Part shown: in pieces, positions 1 to 9,102 of the stretch
Position numbering within the stretch: the first letter of the stretch is position 1
How the letters are laid out: every line of letters begins with the position of its first letter
Origin: JACKAQ01 sp020634975 [NCBI: Calditrichia bacterium]
GTDB taxonomy: Bacteria; Calditrichota; Calditrichia; RBG-13-44-9
Direction: 5' to 3'
NCBI GenBank assembly: GCA_020634975.1
Contig: JACKAQ010000003.1
Span: 348,798 to 412,797 of the forward strand
DNA: 64,000 bases
Translations under genes and position numbers: made by a program
Notes under the pieces: generated by a model
Told to the model about the DNA's origin: nothing
The model's input: only the letters and a program-made list of their open reading frames with translations
The model's database searches: none

Positions 1-1293
1 AAACCCGAACCACTGCGGCACGATCATCGTCAGCGCCGGAAAATAGGTGACGATAAACAGCACCACAATCATCGCAGCGAAAAACGGCAGTAGCGGTTTG
101 ATCACCTGCGTGACGGTCGTTTTGGCAATGCCGCAGCCCACGAAAAGGCAGGTGCCAACCGGCGGCGTGCAAATCCCGATACACAAATTCATGATCATCA
201 CGATGCCGAAATGAATGGGATGAACGCCGAGGCTTTCCATAATCGGAAGGAAAATCGGCGTGAAAATCAGGATTGCCGGAGTCATATCCATAAACGTGCC
301 GACAATCAGCAAAAAGATGTTGATAATCAATAAAATCATGAACTTATCGTTGGTCAGGCTGAGCAATCCCGCGCTGATATCCTGCGGGATATTTTCATAC
401 GCCATCGCCCAAGACATCGCCATCGATGTGCCAATGAGCAACATCACCACTGCGGTTGTGATGCCGCAATCGAGCAAAATCTGGGGAATTTCACTGAGCT
501 TAACTTCTTTATAAACAAAGACGGAGAGGATGAACGCATACACAACAGCGATGGCTGCGGCTTCGGTTGCGGTGAAAAATCCGGCGAGAATACCGCCCAA
601 CACCAGCACCACCAGAAACAGCGGCGGCAGCGCCACAAGAAATTTTTGCACGCTTTCCCGCAGCCCGAAAGTAACGCCTTTTCCGTAATTGCGTTTGATG
701 GAAATGACACCGCTGACAATCATCAACCCGATGCCCATCAAAATGCCGGGAATGAATCCGGCGAGGAAAATTGCCGCGATAGACACTGCGCCGCCGGTCG
801 CCAGCGAATACACGATCATCACGTTGCTCGGCGGAATGAGCAGCCCGGTTGTCGCGGCGGTGATGGTCACCGATGCGTTGAAATCGCGGTCGTAGCCCTC
901 TTTGTTCATCAGCGGAATCATGAATCCGCCGACGCTGGAAACCGCCGCAACCGCAGAGCCGGAAATCGCGCCGAACAGCATGCAGGTCATCACATTCACA
1001 TACGACAACCCTCCGCGAAACCTTCCAAAAATCACATTCGCGAAGTCGATCAATCGCTGCGCGATGCCGCCACGCCCCATCAGCAACCCGGCGAGAATGA
1101 AAAACGGGATCGCCAGCAGCGCAAAACTGTCGATGCCGGTTGCCATCGTGTGCGCCACAATTTTCAGCGCGGGCAACCCGCCGATGGTGAGAATCGTGAA
1201 CAGAGTGGATAAGCCAATCGCAAACGCGATGGGCACATTGAGCATCAGCAACACCGCAAAACTGGATACCAAAACGATTGTTGGCCAATTCAT
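1..1293 (-). CDS. dctM: TRAP transporter large permease DctM (partial, C-terminus off the left edge)
   Basis: This is the large membrane subunit of a tripartite ATP-independent periplasmic transporter, which forms the sodium-coupled permeation path. The frame starts at the ATG complementary to 1291-1293 (MNWPTIVLVSS) and stays open for 431 codons to base 1, so the last part is missing. Hydrophobic segments run through the whole length, and there are family-typical stretches such as AIPFFILAGLLMGRGGIAQR, GAISGSAVAAVSSVG and PPVGTCLFVGCGIAK. It begins 9 bp after the DctQ stop and is clearly co-transcribed with dctQ and dctP. Directly upstream lies kduI, so the likely cargo is a uronate or an unsaturated uronate product of pectin breakdown (inference). 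Family assignment is firm; the substrate is not. Confidence 0.93.
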   Translation of the reverse strand, partial: MNWPTIVLVSSFAVLLMLNVPIAFAIGLSTLFTILTIGGLPALKIVAHTMATGIDSFALLAIPFFILAGLLMGRGGIAQRLIDFANVIFGRFRGGLSYVNVMTCMLFGAISGSAVAAVSSVGGFMIPLMNKEGYDRDFNASVTITAATTGLLIPPSNVMIVYSLATGGAVSIAAIFLAGFIPGILMGIGLMIVSGVISIKRNYGKGVTFGLRESVQKFLVALPPLFLVVLVLGGILAGFFTATEAAAIAVVYAFILSVFVYKEVKLSEIPQILLDCGITTAVVMLLIGTSMAMSWAMAYENIPQDISAGLLSLTNDKFMILLIINIFLLIVGTFMDMTPAILIFTPIFLPIMESLGVHPIHFGIVMIMNLCIGICTPPVGTCLFVGCGIAKTTVTQVIKPLLPFFAAMIVVLFIVTYFPALTMIVPQWFGF

Positions 1294-1302
1294 ATCAAAT
1301 TC

Positions 1303-1800
1303 CTAACCCGTTTTTTTCAGTTGATTGAGTTTTGCCAGTGCTTCGGCGAGAATTTCCAGCCCGTACATCACGATAAAAAATCCTGAAATCGGCACGGCGA
1401 GATAGACATATCCCAATTTGATGCCGGTTGCCGGCGCGGTTTGTCCGAGTTTGAAGGTCAGCGAAACCAGTTGGATGCCGCCAACCAGCAGCACCGCTAC
1501 CGCAAATCCGGTGACAAACAGCGCCGCAATTACCGCAGAAATGAATTGCGATTTAGGGTCGAGCCGCAGCACAAAATAATCGATCCCGAGATGCGCCCGC
1601 CGCCGCAGCGCAACGCCCGCGCCGAGCAAACCCACCCAAATCAGCAGATACGTCGCCAGTTCTTCGGTCCAGTTGCTCGGATTTTTGAGCACAAAACGGG
1701 TGATCACCTGCCACACCACATCGAGCACCAACAGCCCCATTACCAACGCTGTAACCGTTTCCAAACCTTTGTCCAAACTTTTTTTCAATTGTTTTAGCAT
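1303..1800 (-). CDS. dctQ: TRAP transporter small permease DctQ
   Basis: The 165-residue product is the small membrane subunit that bridges the binding protein and DctM. Four hydrophobic helices are visible, at roughly residues 13-35, 47-66, 88-110 and 128-150. The conserved stretch NWTEELATYLLIWVGLLGAG is followed by the RRRAHLGID motif, both hallmarks of DctQ. Length is normal for the family. The ATG at 1800 has GGAG a few bases upstream, and the gene starts just after the dctP stop. It belongs to the kduI-dctP-dctQ-dctM operon. Confidence 0.93.
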   Translation of the reverse strand: MLKQLKKSLDKGLETVTALVMGLLVLDVVWQVITRFVLKNPSNWTEELATYLLIWVGLLGAGVALRRRAHLGIDYFVLRLDPKSQFISAVIAALFVTGFAVAVLLVGGIQLVSLTFKLGQTAPATGIKLGYVYLAVPISGFFIVMYGLEILAEALAKLNQLKKTG

Positions 1801-1802
1801 AA

Positions 1803-2828
1803 TTACTCCACCGCCTGAATATCGGTTGCCAGATTGCCGATCACCGTGCCGTCAAATTCGCGCCACAGCGATTTCACGCGCTCCTGAAACGGTTGTTTGT
1901 CCGGCGTGAACACCTGCAACCCGTTTTCGGTCATTTTTCGCATGCTTTCTTCCTCAAAATCCCGCCACAATTTCCGCTGGTATTCCACCGACGCTTCGGC
2001 CGCCGCGGTCAGCACTTTTTTGTGCGATTCGCTCAGCCCGTTCCACATGTCCGTGTTGATCAAAATGACATCCGGCACGCTCGTGTGCTCGTCCAGACTG
2101 TAAAATTTGCAAACCTCGTAATGGTTGGATGTAAACAAGCTCGGCGGATTATTTTCCGCGCCGTCCACAACGCCCTGTTGCAGCGATGTGTATAATTCGC
2201 CCCAGGAAATCGGCGTTGCGGATCCGCCCAACGCATCGATGAGCTTGATGGCCATCGGGCTCTGCTGCGTACGGATTTTCAATCCGGTGAGATCGTCCGG
2301 AGACAAAATCGGTTTGGCGGTACTGTAAAAACTGCGCGAACCGGCGTCGTAATATGCCAATCCTTTGAGCATCAAATGTTCGCCGGATGCCAGAATTGAT
2401 TTGCCGATATCGCCGTTGAGCACCTGCCAACGATGGTCGTAATCGCGGAACAGATACGGCAGTGCAAAAACCTTGTATTCGTCGAGAAACGTTTCCAGCA
2501 TGCTGGTGGATACCTTGGTCATCGCGATGGCGCCGAACTGCAATTTCTCGATGGATTCTTTCTCGTTGCCCAATTGCTCGTTGGGATAAATCTCGATTTT
2601 CAGCGTCGAATCGGACATTACCCATGCTTTTCGCGCCATGAATTCCATCGCCAGATGCACCGGATGATTTGTCGCCAAACCGTGCGCCATTTTCAATTTG
2701 ACCACATTGCCTTGCTCGCCGCAACCGCTCAACATCAGAAAAAACAGCAGGTTGGAAAGCAACAGCCATCGCACCGGAAAAACCGTTTGTTGAATCGAAG
2801 CCATCGGTTGAACCTCTGTTTTGTTCAT
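1803..2828 (-). CDS. dctP: TRAP transporter solute-binding lipoprotein DctP
   Basis: This is the extracytoplasmic solute receptor of the TRAP system, 341 residues if the first ATG is used. The N-terminus carries a hydrophobic segment ending in the lipobox LSGC near residue 36, so the protein is probably lipid-anchored. The DctP fold is seen in KLKMAHGLATNHPVHLAMEF at the start of the mature domain, in LTGLKIRTQQSP, and in GVVDGAENNPPSL, which resembles the segment that contacts the ligand carboxylate. The start codon overlaps the kduI stop as ATGA, indicating translational coupling. An internal ATG eight codons later (MASIQQ) would also leave the signal peptide intact. Proximity to kduI suggests a pectin-derived uronate ligand (inference). 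Confidence 0.92.
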   Translation of the reverse strand: MNKTEVQPMASIQQTVFPVRWLLLSNLLFFLMLSGCGEQGNVVKLKMAHGLATNHPVHLAMEFMARKAWVMSDSTLKIEIYPNEQLGNEKESIEKLQFGAIAMTKVSTSMLETFLDEYKVFALPYLFRDYDHRWQVLNGDIGKSILASGEHLMLKGLAYYDAGSRSFYSTAKPILSPDDLTGLKIRTQQSPMAIKLIDALGGSATPISWGELYTSLQQGVVDGAENNPPSLFTSNHYEVCKFYSLDEHTSVPDVILINTDMWNGLSESHKKVLTAAAEASVEYQRKLWRDFEEESMRKMTENGLQVFTPDKQPFQERVKSLWREFDGTVIGNLATDIQAVE

Positions 2829-3655
2829 CGTAGATCACCCATTTCGATGAAATCCATATCGGTGAACGCCTGATTTTCGCCGCCCATGCACCAGATGAAC
2901 GAATAATTGCGCGTGCCCGCACCGGAGTGGATCGACCAGCTGGGCGAAATCACCGCATCGCCGCTGCGCAGTACGAGATGCCGCGTTTCTGCCGGTTCGC
3001 CCATGAAATGGAATACGCGGGCGCTTTCGTCAACATCGAAATAGAGATACACTTCCGAACGGCGCTCGTGGGTGTGTGGCGGCATGGTGTTCCAAACGTT
3101 GCCCTCCGCCAACTCGGTAATGCCCATGACAATCTGGCAACTGTCGCAAACGCCGGGGCAAATCATCTGATAGAGCGTGCGTTTATTTGCGTCGCCATCG
3201 CTGCCGAGATCAACGATGTTCGCTTCTTTTTTGGTGATTTTTTTGGTGGGATACGCCGCATGTGCGGGATAACTCATCACATAAAATTTTGCCGGATTTG
3301 CAGGATCGTCGCTGGCAAATTGGATGGATTTGCTGCCGCGCCCGATGTACAGGCAATCTTTATTCGCCAGCGAATAACCAGCCGAATCAACTGTAATTTT
3401 GCCACTGCCGCCAATGTTGATCACACCGATTTCCCGCCGTTCGGCGAAGTAGTCCGCCCGCAGTTCCGCCGCGCTGGTCAACGACAGCGATTCGATTGTC
3501 GGCACCACCGATCCGACAATCGTGCGATCCACATCGACGTAATGCAGCACAATTTTTCCCGGCGCAAACAAATCGTCCAAGAGATACGATGCGCGAAGCT
3601 CTGCCGTGGTCATTTTTTTGCAACTGTTTTTATCCCCCAAATAGCGTATGTTCAT
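2825..3655 (-). CDS. kduI: 5-keto-4-deoxyuronate isomerase KduI
   Basis: KduI isomerises 5-keto-4-deoxyuronate, the open form of the unsaturated uronate released from pectin by lyases and unsaturated hydrolases, to 2,5-diketo-3-deoxygluconate in the cytoplasm. The protein closely follows E. coli KduI: HYVDVDRTIVG, RREIGVINIGGSG, PAKFYVMSYPAHAAYPTKK, WNTMPPHTHERRSEVYLYF and AVISPSWSIHSGAGT are all in order. The HTHERR stretch and the later His supply the zinc ligands. I prefer the ATG at 3655 (MNIRYLGDK) because GAAAGG lies 7 bp ahead of it and the length, 276 residues, fits the family. An ATG five codons earlier, at 3670, is possible. It heads the operon with the TRAP genes. Confidence 0.95.
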   Translation of the reverse strand: MNIRYLGDKNSCKKMTTAELRASYLLDDLFAPGKIVLHYVDVDRTIVGSVVPTIESLSLTSAAELRADYFAERREIGVINIGGSGKITVDSAGYSLANKDCLYIGRGSKSIQFASDDPANPAKFYVMSYPAHAAYPTKKITKKEANIVDLGSDGDANKRTLYQMICPGVCDSCQIVMGITELAEGNVWNTMPPHTHERRSEVYLYFDVDESARVFHFMGEPAETRHLVLRSGDAVISPSWSIHSGAGTRNYSFIWCMGGENQAFTDMDFIEMGDLR

Positions 3656-3995
3656 AAAATTGCCTTTCATTTATTGTCGCGGAAATGGTTTCAATCCGCT
3701 CATTTGGTTTGTTGCTTAATTGTTCAGTCGAAAGCATATTACATGGAATACACATCAAAATAAAGTTTTTAACTGTTAATAACTGTTAATTTTTAGCAGA
3801 ACAATATCTGTATAAGGTAATTTGATATAGTTTTTAAATAGTGTATAAAATTCTTGAAGTGGGTTCACTCTATCGATTCATCGTTGCGATAAATATTAAC
3901 TTTTGATAAAATCATCAGAATTGGTATATTTTCTGGCTAATGTTAAAATTAATAAACTGTCATCAACTCTCAATTGGTCGTCCAGTAATTACATT
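3656..3995. promoter_or_regulatory. divergent intergenic region between kduI and the regulator gene
   Basis: This AT-rich stretch of about 340 bp must hold the promoters for the leftward kduI-dctPQM operon and the rightward regulator gene. No gene is visible in it. Its clearest structure is the AACTGTTAAT direct repeat listed separately. I could not single out a -33/-7 promoter pair with confidence. Confidence 0.6.
3771..3790. promoter_or_regulatory. tandem 10-bp repeat AACTGTTAAT, possible operator of the adjacent regulator
   Basis: AACTGTTAAT occurs twice back to back, flanked by T-runs. The 10-bp period places both copies on the same face of the helix. That is how OmpR/PhoB-type winged-helix proteins bind (family knowledge). 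A winged-helix regulator gene starts about 200 bp away, and similar AACTGT sites occur upstream of the beta-helix and TonB-receptor genes. Binding is inference. Confidence 0.45.
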
Positions 3996-5234
3996 ATGAT
4001 TGATCCTCAGATTCATCAAAAATATCTCGACAAGGTTATCAACAGCAAAGAATTTTCAAGCTCGGCAATTTATCAAAATTACCTGAAGTATCTATTTGAT
4101 TCTGCCGTTCAGGAAAAGGGGTTAAAAGAGACCACAATCGCTATCGAGTTTTTCGAAAAGCGCTCGGATTTTAATCCGGCGTTCGATACGACGGTTCGTT
4201 CGCACACATACAAACTGCGTAAAAAGCTGGAAACCTATTATCTCAAAGAGGGTCAGGACGACAAGTATCGGCTTCGGATTCCCAAAGGTCATTACAAACT
4301 GACGGTCATTCCCCACAGTGAAGCGGACATTGAAGGCGAAAGCCAGCTCATCGACAAATTTCTGCAAAACAAATACTATATTTTGGCGATTGCCGCACTG
4401 TTATTGCTCACCGGATATTTGTTTATTCGCAACCAATCCATTGACAGCAAGCTGGCGGTTTACGAAAAACCAATTGAAAAAAACAACATCTGGTTTGATT
4501 ATCTCGCATCGGATTTGCCGATCCTGATCGTGATTGGCGATCACTTTTTCTTTCACGAGGAAAGCAAACTGTATCCTCAGTTGCTGGCGATTCGCGATGG
4601 CAAAATCAATTCGGGCGATGATTTGAACAAATTTCAGCAGGAACATCCCGAATTGCGGTTGAAACCGGCTGACGAACCGTATTTCCCCTATCACAGCGTC
4701 TGGAGTTTGCCGCCTGTTTTATCCATGTTGCAGCAAAAAAACAAGAGAATCGTACTGCGAAAATCATCCTCTCTGGGTACGCAGGTGCTGGATGAATACA
4801 ATATTATTTATCTAGGTAGCATTAAAACGCTGTATGTTTTGAACCACATGTTGATGAACACACATATATCCTATGAAATTTCGCCACATAAAATTATCCA
4901 CTCACAACCGGACACATCCTCAGCCGAGGAGATTTTCAAAACCAGCGAACACTCTCCTGGACCAAATGATGATCTGGTTATCGCCCTGAAAATTCCCGGT
5001 CCGGCGAAAAATCCGGTGTTCATTCTGGCATCGTATCATTCGTTGGGAACGCCGGAAATTGCCAATTACCTGACCAATCCGGTGACGCGCCGGGAACTGG
5101 AGAAAAAGTTTATCGAGAAATTTGGGGAAGTGCCTGAATTTTTTGAACTTGTGTTCCGCGTAACCGGCATAGACAAAACCGCTTACTCCACCGAATTGTT
5201 GATTTTTGACAAACTGAACGTGCCAGTCGATTAA
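3996..5234 (+). CDS. membrane-anchored winged-helix transcriptional regulator of the pectin locus (ToxR-like topology)
   Basis: The N-terminal 110 residues match the winged-helix domain found on many one-component regulators of Acidobacteria and FCB bacteria. The signature segments are FSSSAIYQNYLKYLFDSAV, LKETTIAIEFFEKRSDFNP and TVRSHTYKLRKKLETYY, ending in a YRLRIPKGHY wing. A single transmembrane helix follows at about residues 126-143 (YYILAIAALLLLTGYLFI), then about 270 residues of periplasmic domain that I do not recognise. This layout resembles ToxR/CadC-type membrane regulators. I chose the ATG at 3996 (MIDPQIHQKY) because the conserved domain begins there; the frame is open upstream to a TTG at 3903. 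The gene sits inverted inside the pectin locus, and its TAA overlaps the stop of the convergent acetylesterase within TTAA. Control of the pectin genes is inferred from position. Confidence 0.75.
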   Translation: MIDPQIHQKYLDKVINSKEFSSSAIYQNYLKYLFDSAVQEKGLKETTIAIEFFEKRSDFNPAFDTTVRSHTYKLRKKLETYYLKEGQDDKYRLRIPKGHYKLTVIPHSEADIEGESQLIDKFLQNKYYILAIAALLLLTGYLFIRNQSIDSKLAVYEKPIEKNNIWFDYLASDLPILIVIGDHFFFHEESKLYPQLLAIRDGKINSGDDLNKFQQEHPELRLKPADEPYFPYHSVWSLPPVLSMLQQKNKRIVLRKSSSLGTQVLDEYNIIYLGSIKTLYVLNHMLMNTHISYEISPHKIIHSQPDTSSAEEIFKTSEHSPGPNDDLVIALKIPGPAKNPVFILASYHSLGTPEIANYLTNPVTRRELEKKFIEKFGEVPEFFELVFRVTGIDKTAYSTELLIFDKLNVPVD

Positions 5235-5983
5235 TCCGGCTGCTCAATCATGTATTTGCTGAGTGCATGATTCATCGCTCGCAGCGCATTCACCGCCAGT
5301 CGCGCAATTTCGGTTGCGCCTTTCTCACTGAGATGTGTGATGTCCTGTTTTCCTTCCGGAAATTTTTCTGAACTACCCGCAGCTATCCACAAAAACATTG
5401 CTTTCGAACCCTCCGGCCCCGCGTGTTGAACCAGTTGTTCGGTTTCCCACTGCAAATCGACGAATGACACATTCATTTCGTTGGCAACCATACGCATTGT
5501 CATCGGATAACCCCCGTGCGTGTCTATGAGTGTGCCAAATTCATTAAAATTCCTGCGGACGATGGAACTGAACACCACCGGCGCTGCCTCTTTTTCGCGA
5601 CTTTCGCAGACAAATTTTTCGAGATAGCGGCGATAACCGGTATGCGGAGCGGTAAATCGTTTCGGATCGTTTGCTTTCTGATCGTTATGACCGAACTGGA
5701 TGAACACAAAATCGCCGGGTTGCAGCGAATCGAGAACAGCTTGTCAGCGCCCCTCTTCGATGAAACTTTTGGTGCTGCGTCCGTTTCGCGCGTGATTGTG
5801 AATCATTACGGTTTCGCTGAAAAATCGGGGCACCATTTGTTCCCAACCACGTTCGAGATTGTGCTCAGGATCTGGTTTGACAAACATTGTGGAGTCGCCA
5901 ATCAGCCAAATATTCACCGACTCCTCGGGTGAATCAACTGCGAAAATTGACAGCGTTAATATCAGTAAAAACAATCGTTTCAC
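5231..5983 (-). pseudogene. rhamnogalacturonan acetylesterase (SGNH hydrolase) with an in-frame TGA
   Basis: The 250-codon frame encodes a secreted SGNH esterase that removes acetyl groups from rhamnogalacturonan. The start is GTG at 5983, followed by a short signal peptide. NIWLIGDSTM carries the nucleophile Ser, ARNGRSTKSF is block II, VFIQFGHNDQK is block III, and DITHLSEKGA holds the catalytic Asp and His. The frame is interrupted only at 5744-5746, where TGA follows EEGR. Relatives have Trp (TGG) at exactly this place, and reading resumes in the same frame with QAVLDSLQPGD. A single G-to-A change explains it. TGA is a normal stop elsewhere here (for example kduI), so code reassignment is unlikely. 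It may be a point-inactivated gene or a consensus error. It lies 12 bp downstream of kduD on the same strand. Confidence 0.85.
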
Positions 5984-5995
5984 ATAACTTCGTGG

Positions 5996-6772
5996 TTATC
6001 GTGCCATCCAGCCGCCATCAACCAGCAAAATATGACCATTCACATAATTAGATGCATTAGATGCGAGGAATACTGCTGCGCCTTTCAATTCATCCGGCGT
6101 GCCCCATTTTCCGGCGGGAATTCGTGCGCTGATTTCTGCGTTCCGGGTTTCATTTGCCCGCAACGCGGCTGTGTTGTCCGTGGCAAAATAGCCCGGTGCA
6201 ATCGCGTTGATTTGCACATTGTATTTCGCCCATTCGTTGGCGAGCGCTTTGGTGAGTTGGGCAACACCGCCTTTGCTGGCGGCATACGCCGGTACGGTAA
6301 TTCCGCCCGAAAAACTGAGCAGCGAGGCAATATTGATGATTTTCCCGCGCTGTTTTTCGACCATCACTTTTCCCGCTTCGCGGCAGAAACGGAACAGCCC
6401 GTTCAGATTGGTGTTGAGCACGGCGTCCCAATCGTTATCGGAATACGCAACTGCCGGCGCGCGGCGAATGGTTCCGGCGTTGTTCACCAGAATATCAATG
6501 GTTTTAAATGCCGACAGCGTTGCGGCGATTGCCGATTTGATATCGCCAGCATCCGCGACGTCGCATTTCAGCGGCAGCACTTTTCTGCCGAGCTTTTGGA
6601 CTGCTGCCACGGTTTCGTCGAGATTTTTGAGATTGGTGCTTACTGCCACGATGTCCGCACCCGCTTCAGCCAAACCGATGGCCATCCCCTGCCCCAGCCC
6701 GCGACTCGCGCCGGTGACAATGGCCACTTTGCCATCCAGCCGGAATAAATCGATGATATTTTTTTGAGCCAT
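5996..6772 (-). CDS. kduD: 2-deoxy-D-gluconate 3-dehydrogenase / KduD (SDR family)
   Basis: The 258-residue cytoplasmic SDR enzyme would reduce 2,5-diketo-3-deoxygluconate, the KduI product, to 2-keto-3-deoxygluconate with NAD(P)H. The start MAQKNIIDLFRLDGKVAIVT is family-typical. TGASRGLGQGMA is the dinucleotide-binding Gly motif, NNAGTIRR the NAG motif, and the Ser of INIASLLSF with YAASKGG give the catalytic Ser-Tyr-Lys. It ends INGHILLVDGG-like (YVNGHILLVDGGWMAR). The frame is open upstream of the ATG, but nothing there resembles coding sequence. It is flanked by esterase genes of the same locus, so the function fits the context. Confidence 0.93.
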   Translation of the reverse strand: MAQKNIIDLFRLDGKVAIVTGASRGLGQGMAIGLAEAGADIVAVSTNLKNLDETVAAVQKLGRKVLPLKCDVADAGDIKSAIAATLSAFKTIDILVNNAGTIRRAPAVAYSDNDWDAVLNTNLNGLFRFCREAGKVMVEKQRGKIINIASLLSFSGGITVPAYAASKGGVAQLTKALANEWAKYNVQINAIAPGYFATDNTAALRANETRNAEISARIPAGKWGTPDELKGAAVFLASNASNYVNGHILLVDGGWMAR

Positions 6773-6815
6773 TTTAAATCCCGCTAATTTTTTTCTGTTA
6801 AATTTTACTTTCGAA

Positions 6816-7807
6816 TCATTTGTTTTTAATGGATTTAACCAAAAAATCACTGACAATTTCAACCGTCGGATTAAACCACGGATGAAACAGCCAGAACGGA
6901 TGCGGCGTGTCCGGAAGGGTGTGTACTTCGCTGTAAATGCCGAGCGAATCGAGTTGGTCAATCATTTCATCGCGTCCCGCATGAAAGCGCGGAATGGCGC
7001 TGTTCACAAACACAATCGGCGGTGAAGATGCGTTGACATATCGCAGCGGCGAGGCTTCCGCCCACAATTCCGTTTTTTCGTGATAGCGACCGCCGAACCA
7101 CGCGCCTGCGGCAGAAGGATTTTTCCGGAGATCATCCTCAAATTGGCGAACGTATTCGGAGGTGAAATCTACGATGCCATCGATATTGACCACCGCCTGC
7201 ACCGCAGCGGAAAATTCCCGGTTTTCGCTGTTGTCATCGAAAATCGCCAGCCCGCTGGTAAATCCGACCAGCGTCGCAAGTTGCGCACCGGACGAGCACC
7301 CTAAAATGGCAATTTTTCCGGATCGATGGTGTATTCGTCCGCGTTTGCGCGCAGCCAGCGAAGCGCCGCTTTTAAATCGTGAACGGCTACGGGATATTTC
7401 GCCTCCGGCGATAGCCGGTATTCGACCGTTGCGGCAACGTAACCGCGCGCGGCAAGTTGCTGCGCCATCGGAACGAGGTGCGATTTATCGCCGGATCGCC
7501 AGCCGCCGCCATGCACCAGCAGGATTGCCGGATGCGCCGATTGTTCATTTTTCTCCGGCAAAAAAATATCGAGATGCAGCTCGCGTTCCCCGATGATTCG
7601 ATACACCACATTGCGTTCTTCGGTGACATTTTCCGGCAGCGAATCCCGTACTATTTTGATGAACGGGAAGCGCGTTCGCTCCTTTTCGAACACGCTGCGG
7701 ACGGTGAAAGACGTGTCGCGCGGCACGGACAATCGCGACTGCGCAGCCAATCCGCCGATCAATAGCAGCGCAACCAACACACTGTTTTTTATGGAATTAT
7801 GATTCAA
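6816..7807 (-). pseudogene. secreted alpha/beta-hydrolase esterase, frameshifted
   Basis: Two overlapping frames join into one esterase of about 330 residues in the BD-FAE/acetyl-xylan-esterase-like group, likely removing acetyl or feruloyl groups from pectin or xylan. The first part has a signal peptide, the oxyanion motif LLVHGGGWRSGDKSH and VAATVEYRLSPEAKYPVAVHD. Translation then meets a stop after DPEKLPF. Adding one A to the A5 run near 7312-7316 would give DPEKIAILGCSSGAQLATLVG, restoring the nucleophile motif GCSSGA, and reading continues through AVQAVVNIDG to a C-terminal His in DTPHPFW. The start appears to be TTG at 7807. The homopolymer context points to a sequencing indel, but real inactivation is possible. 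Confidence 0.82.
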
Positions 7808-7809
7808 AT

Positions 7810-9078
7810 TCAGAAGTTCACCGTCACCGGTTGATTCATTTTTTCCACCAGATCATCCAGATATTTCATGAATTCCGATTCTGTGCGAATGCCGCCCGGC
7901 TCCAGCTCCCACGCCGCCAGAAAATAATATTGCAGCTTTCCGTTTTTGGGTTTGAGCACCACAACTTCGCTATGGTCGTCGCTTTCAAACGACAGAAAAT
8001 CCGCCTGCCGGAAGAGCACCGCCATTCCCAAATTGTCCGCGTTCAAACTCTGTTTTCCAAATGTGGCGAGGTAGCCCCAACTGCCGGCGTTCACGGATTT
8101 GTTGAGCAGCCGCGTTTCGGGATGTTTGACGATGCCCGTGCACAGATTTTCGGGATTGCCGGAAATTTGCACATCGTGGCGGGTGAGACGGCTGCCCGCG
8201 GTGATCGATAAATCGGAAATCAAATTGTATGTTTCCCCGGCAATTTCCCAGCCGGAATACACCGTGCGGATTTGCGAATAAATCGCGCCGTTGGCGAGCA
8301 CATCGCTGCGAAGGCTGTCGGTTTTTGCCACGCGATGCGCTTTGCCATCGTGCCACATGCCGATCGAACCGATGCCCAGCGATTCGCCAACTTTGAGGAT
8401 GTCCATCCCCCAATCACTCATCTCGTGATACGAATCGAAGCCGTCCAGCCCGACATTTTGCAACACCATTTCCGGGGTTGTTTTGCCAAAAATGTCGGTG
8501 GCGTTGCGCCAGTCGAGATAAAAGCGGTAGCCAACCTTGTCCGATTCCCAACCCGGGCCCTCGTATCGGATAAAATAGGAGTGATCGGTGTGCTCGGGCG
8601 GCACGCGCAGCGATGTCACATTGCGAAATTCCCCGTCGATATATTTGCGGTTTTCGAAAGATCCGCCAAATTTATGGGCAATTTCCGCCTGCGTTCGTTT
8701 GGGATAATCGCGCATTTTTGCGCTGGTTTCCGCAAAAAACAGGGTGAGTTGTTGCTGTTGGTTCGCGGTAAAATCCGCCAGCACGGCAATTTTTTCGGGG
8801 GAGCCGTCGCCATCTGCATCGATTGCCTGACCGGGCAGCTCGGTTTTTCCAGCGAACGCCACAAACGCGGCGGGATTGAATGTCGGCTGCGCAGCTTTGA
8901 TTTTCGAGATATCCAGATAAATCAGCTCGTCCTGACGGGAAATTGCAGCGGGATTTTCTAACGCAATGTTCACCGATCCGGGATATGCCGATTGGATTTC
9001 CGCCGTACCGGCTGATTCGCTATTGCAGCCCAAAAACAGCGCCGGCAGCAGCGCAAACAGTAGTGACAACTTTTTCAT
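7810..9078 (-). CDS. DUF4861 family lipoprotein
   Basis: The 422-residue protein has a lipoprotein signal peptide (LLPALFLGCNS, Cys near residue 18) and matches the DUF4861 family, which is commonly found in pectin and rhamnogalacturonan utilisation loci of Bacteroidota (family knowledge). Visible landmarks are DADGDGSPEKIAVLADF near residue 90, RYEGPGWESDKVGYRFYLDW, FGKTTPEMVLQNVGLDGFDSYHEMSDWGMDILKVG, and FLAAWELEPGGIRTE near the end. The biochemical role is not established; a carbohydrate-active or binding role in the periplasm is plausible. AAGGA lies ahead of the ATG. It is placed between pectinesterase and esterase genes with short gaps. Confidence 0.85.
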   Translation of the reverse strand: MKKLSLLFALLPALFLGCNSESAGTAEIQSAYPGSVNIALENPAAISRQDELIYLDISKIKAAQPTFNPAAFVAFAGKTELPGQAIDADGDGSPEKIAVLADFTANQQQQLTLFFAETSAKMRDYPKRTQAEIAHKFGGSFENRKYIDGEFRNVTSLRVPPEHTDHSYFIRYEGPGWESDKVGYRFYLDWRNATDIFGKTTPEMVLQNVGLDGFDSYHEMSDWGMDILKVGESLGIGSIGMWHDGKAHRVAKTDSLRSDVLANGAIYSQIRTVYSGWEIAGETYNLISDLSITAGSRLTRHDVQISGNPENLCTGIVKHPETRLLNKSVNAGSWGYLATFGKQSLNADNLGMAVLFRQADFLSFESDDHSEVVVLKPKNGKLQYYFLAAWELEPGGIRTESEFMKYLDDLVEKMNQPVTVNF

Positions 9079-9102
9079 AATAAATATCCTTTTATGTGGG
9101 CG

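Noticed and set aside
509-1288. 259-codon open frame antiparallel in phase to the DctM gene
   Set aside because: Its translation is His/Arg-rich without any membrane pattern, while the overlapping frame from 1293 reads as a perfect DctM permease.
5744-5746. Possible selenocysteine or Trp recoding of TGA
   Set aside because: The site is a conserved Trp rather than Cys, no SECIS-like hairpin was seen downstream, and TGA ends other genes normally.
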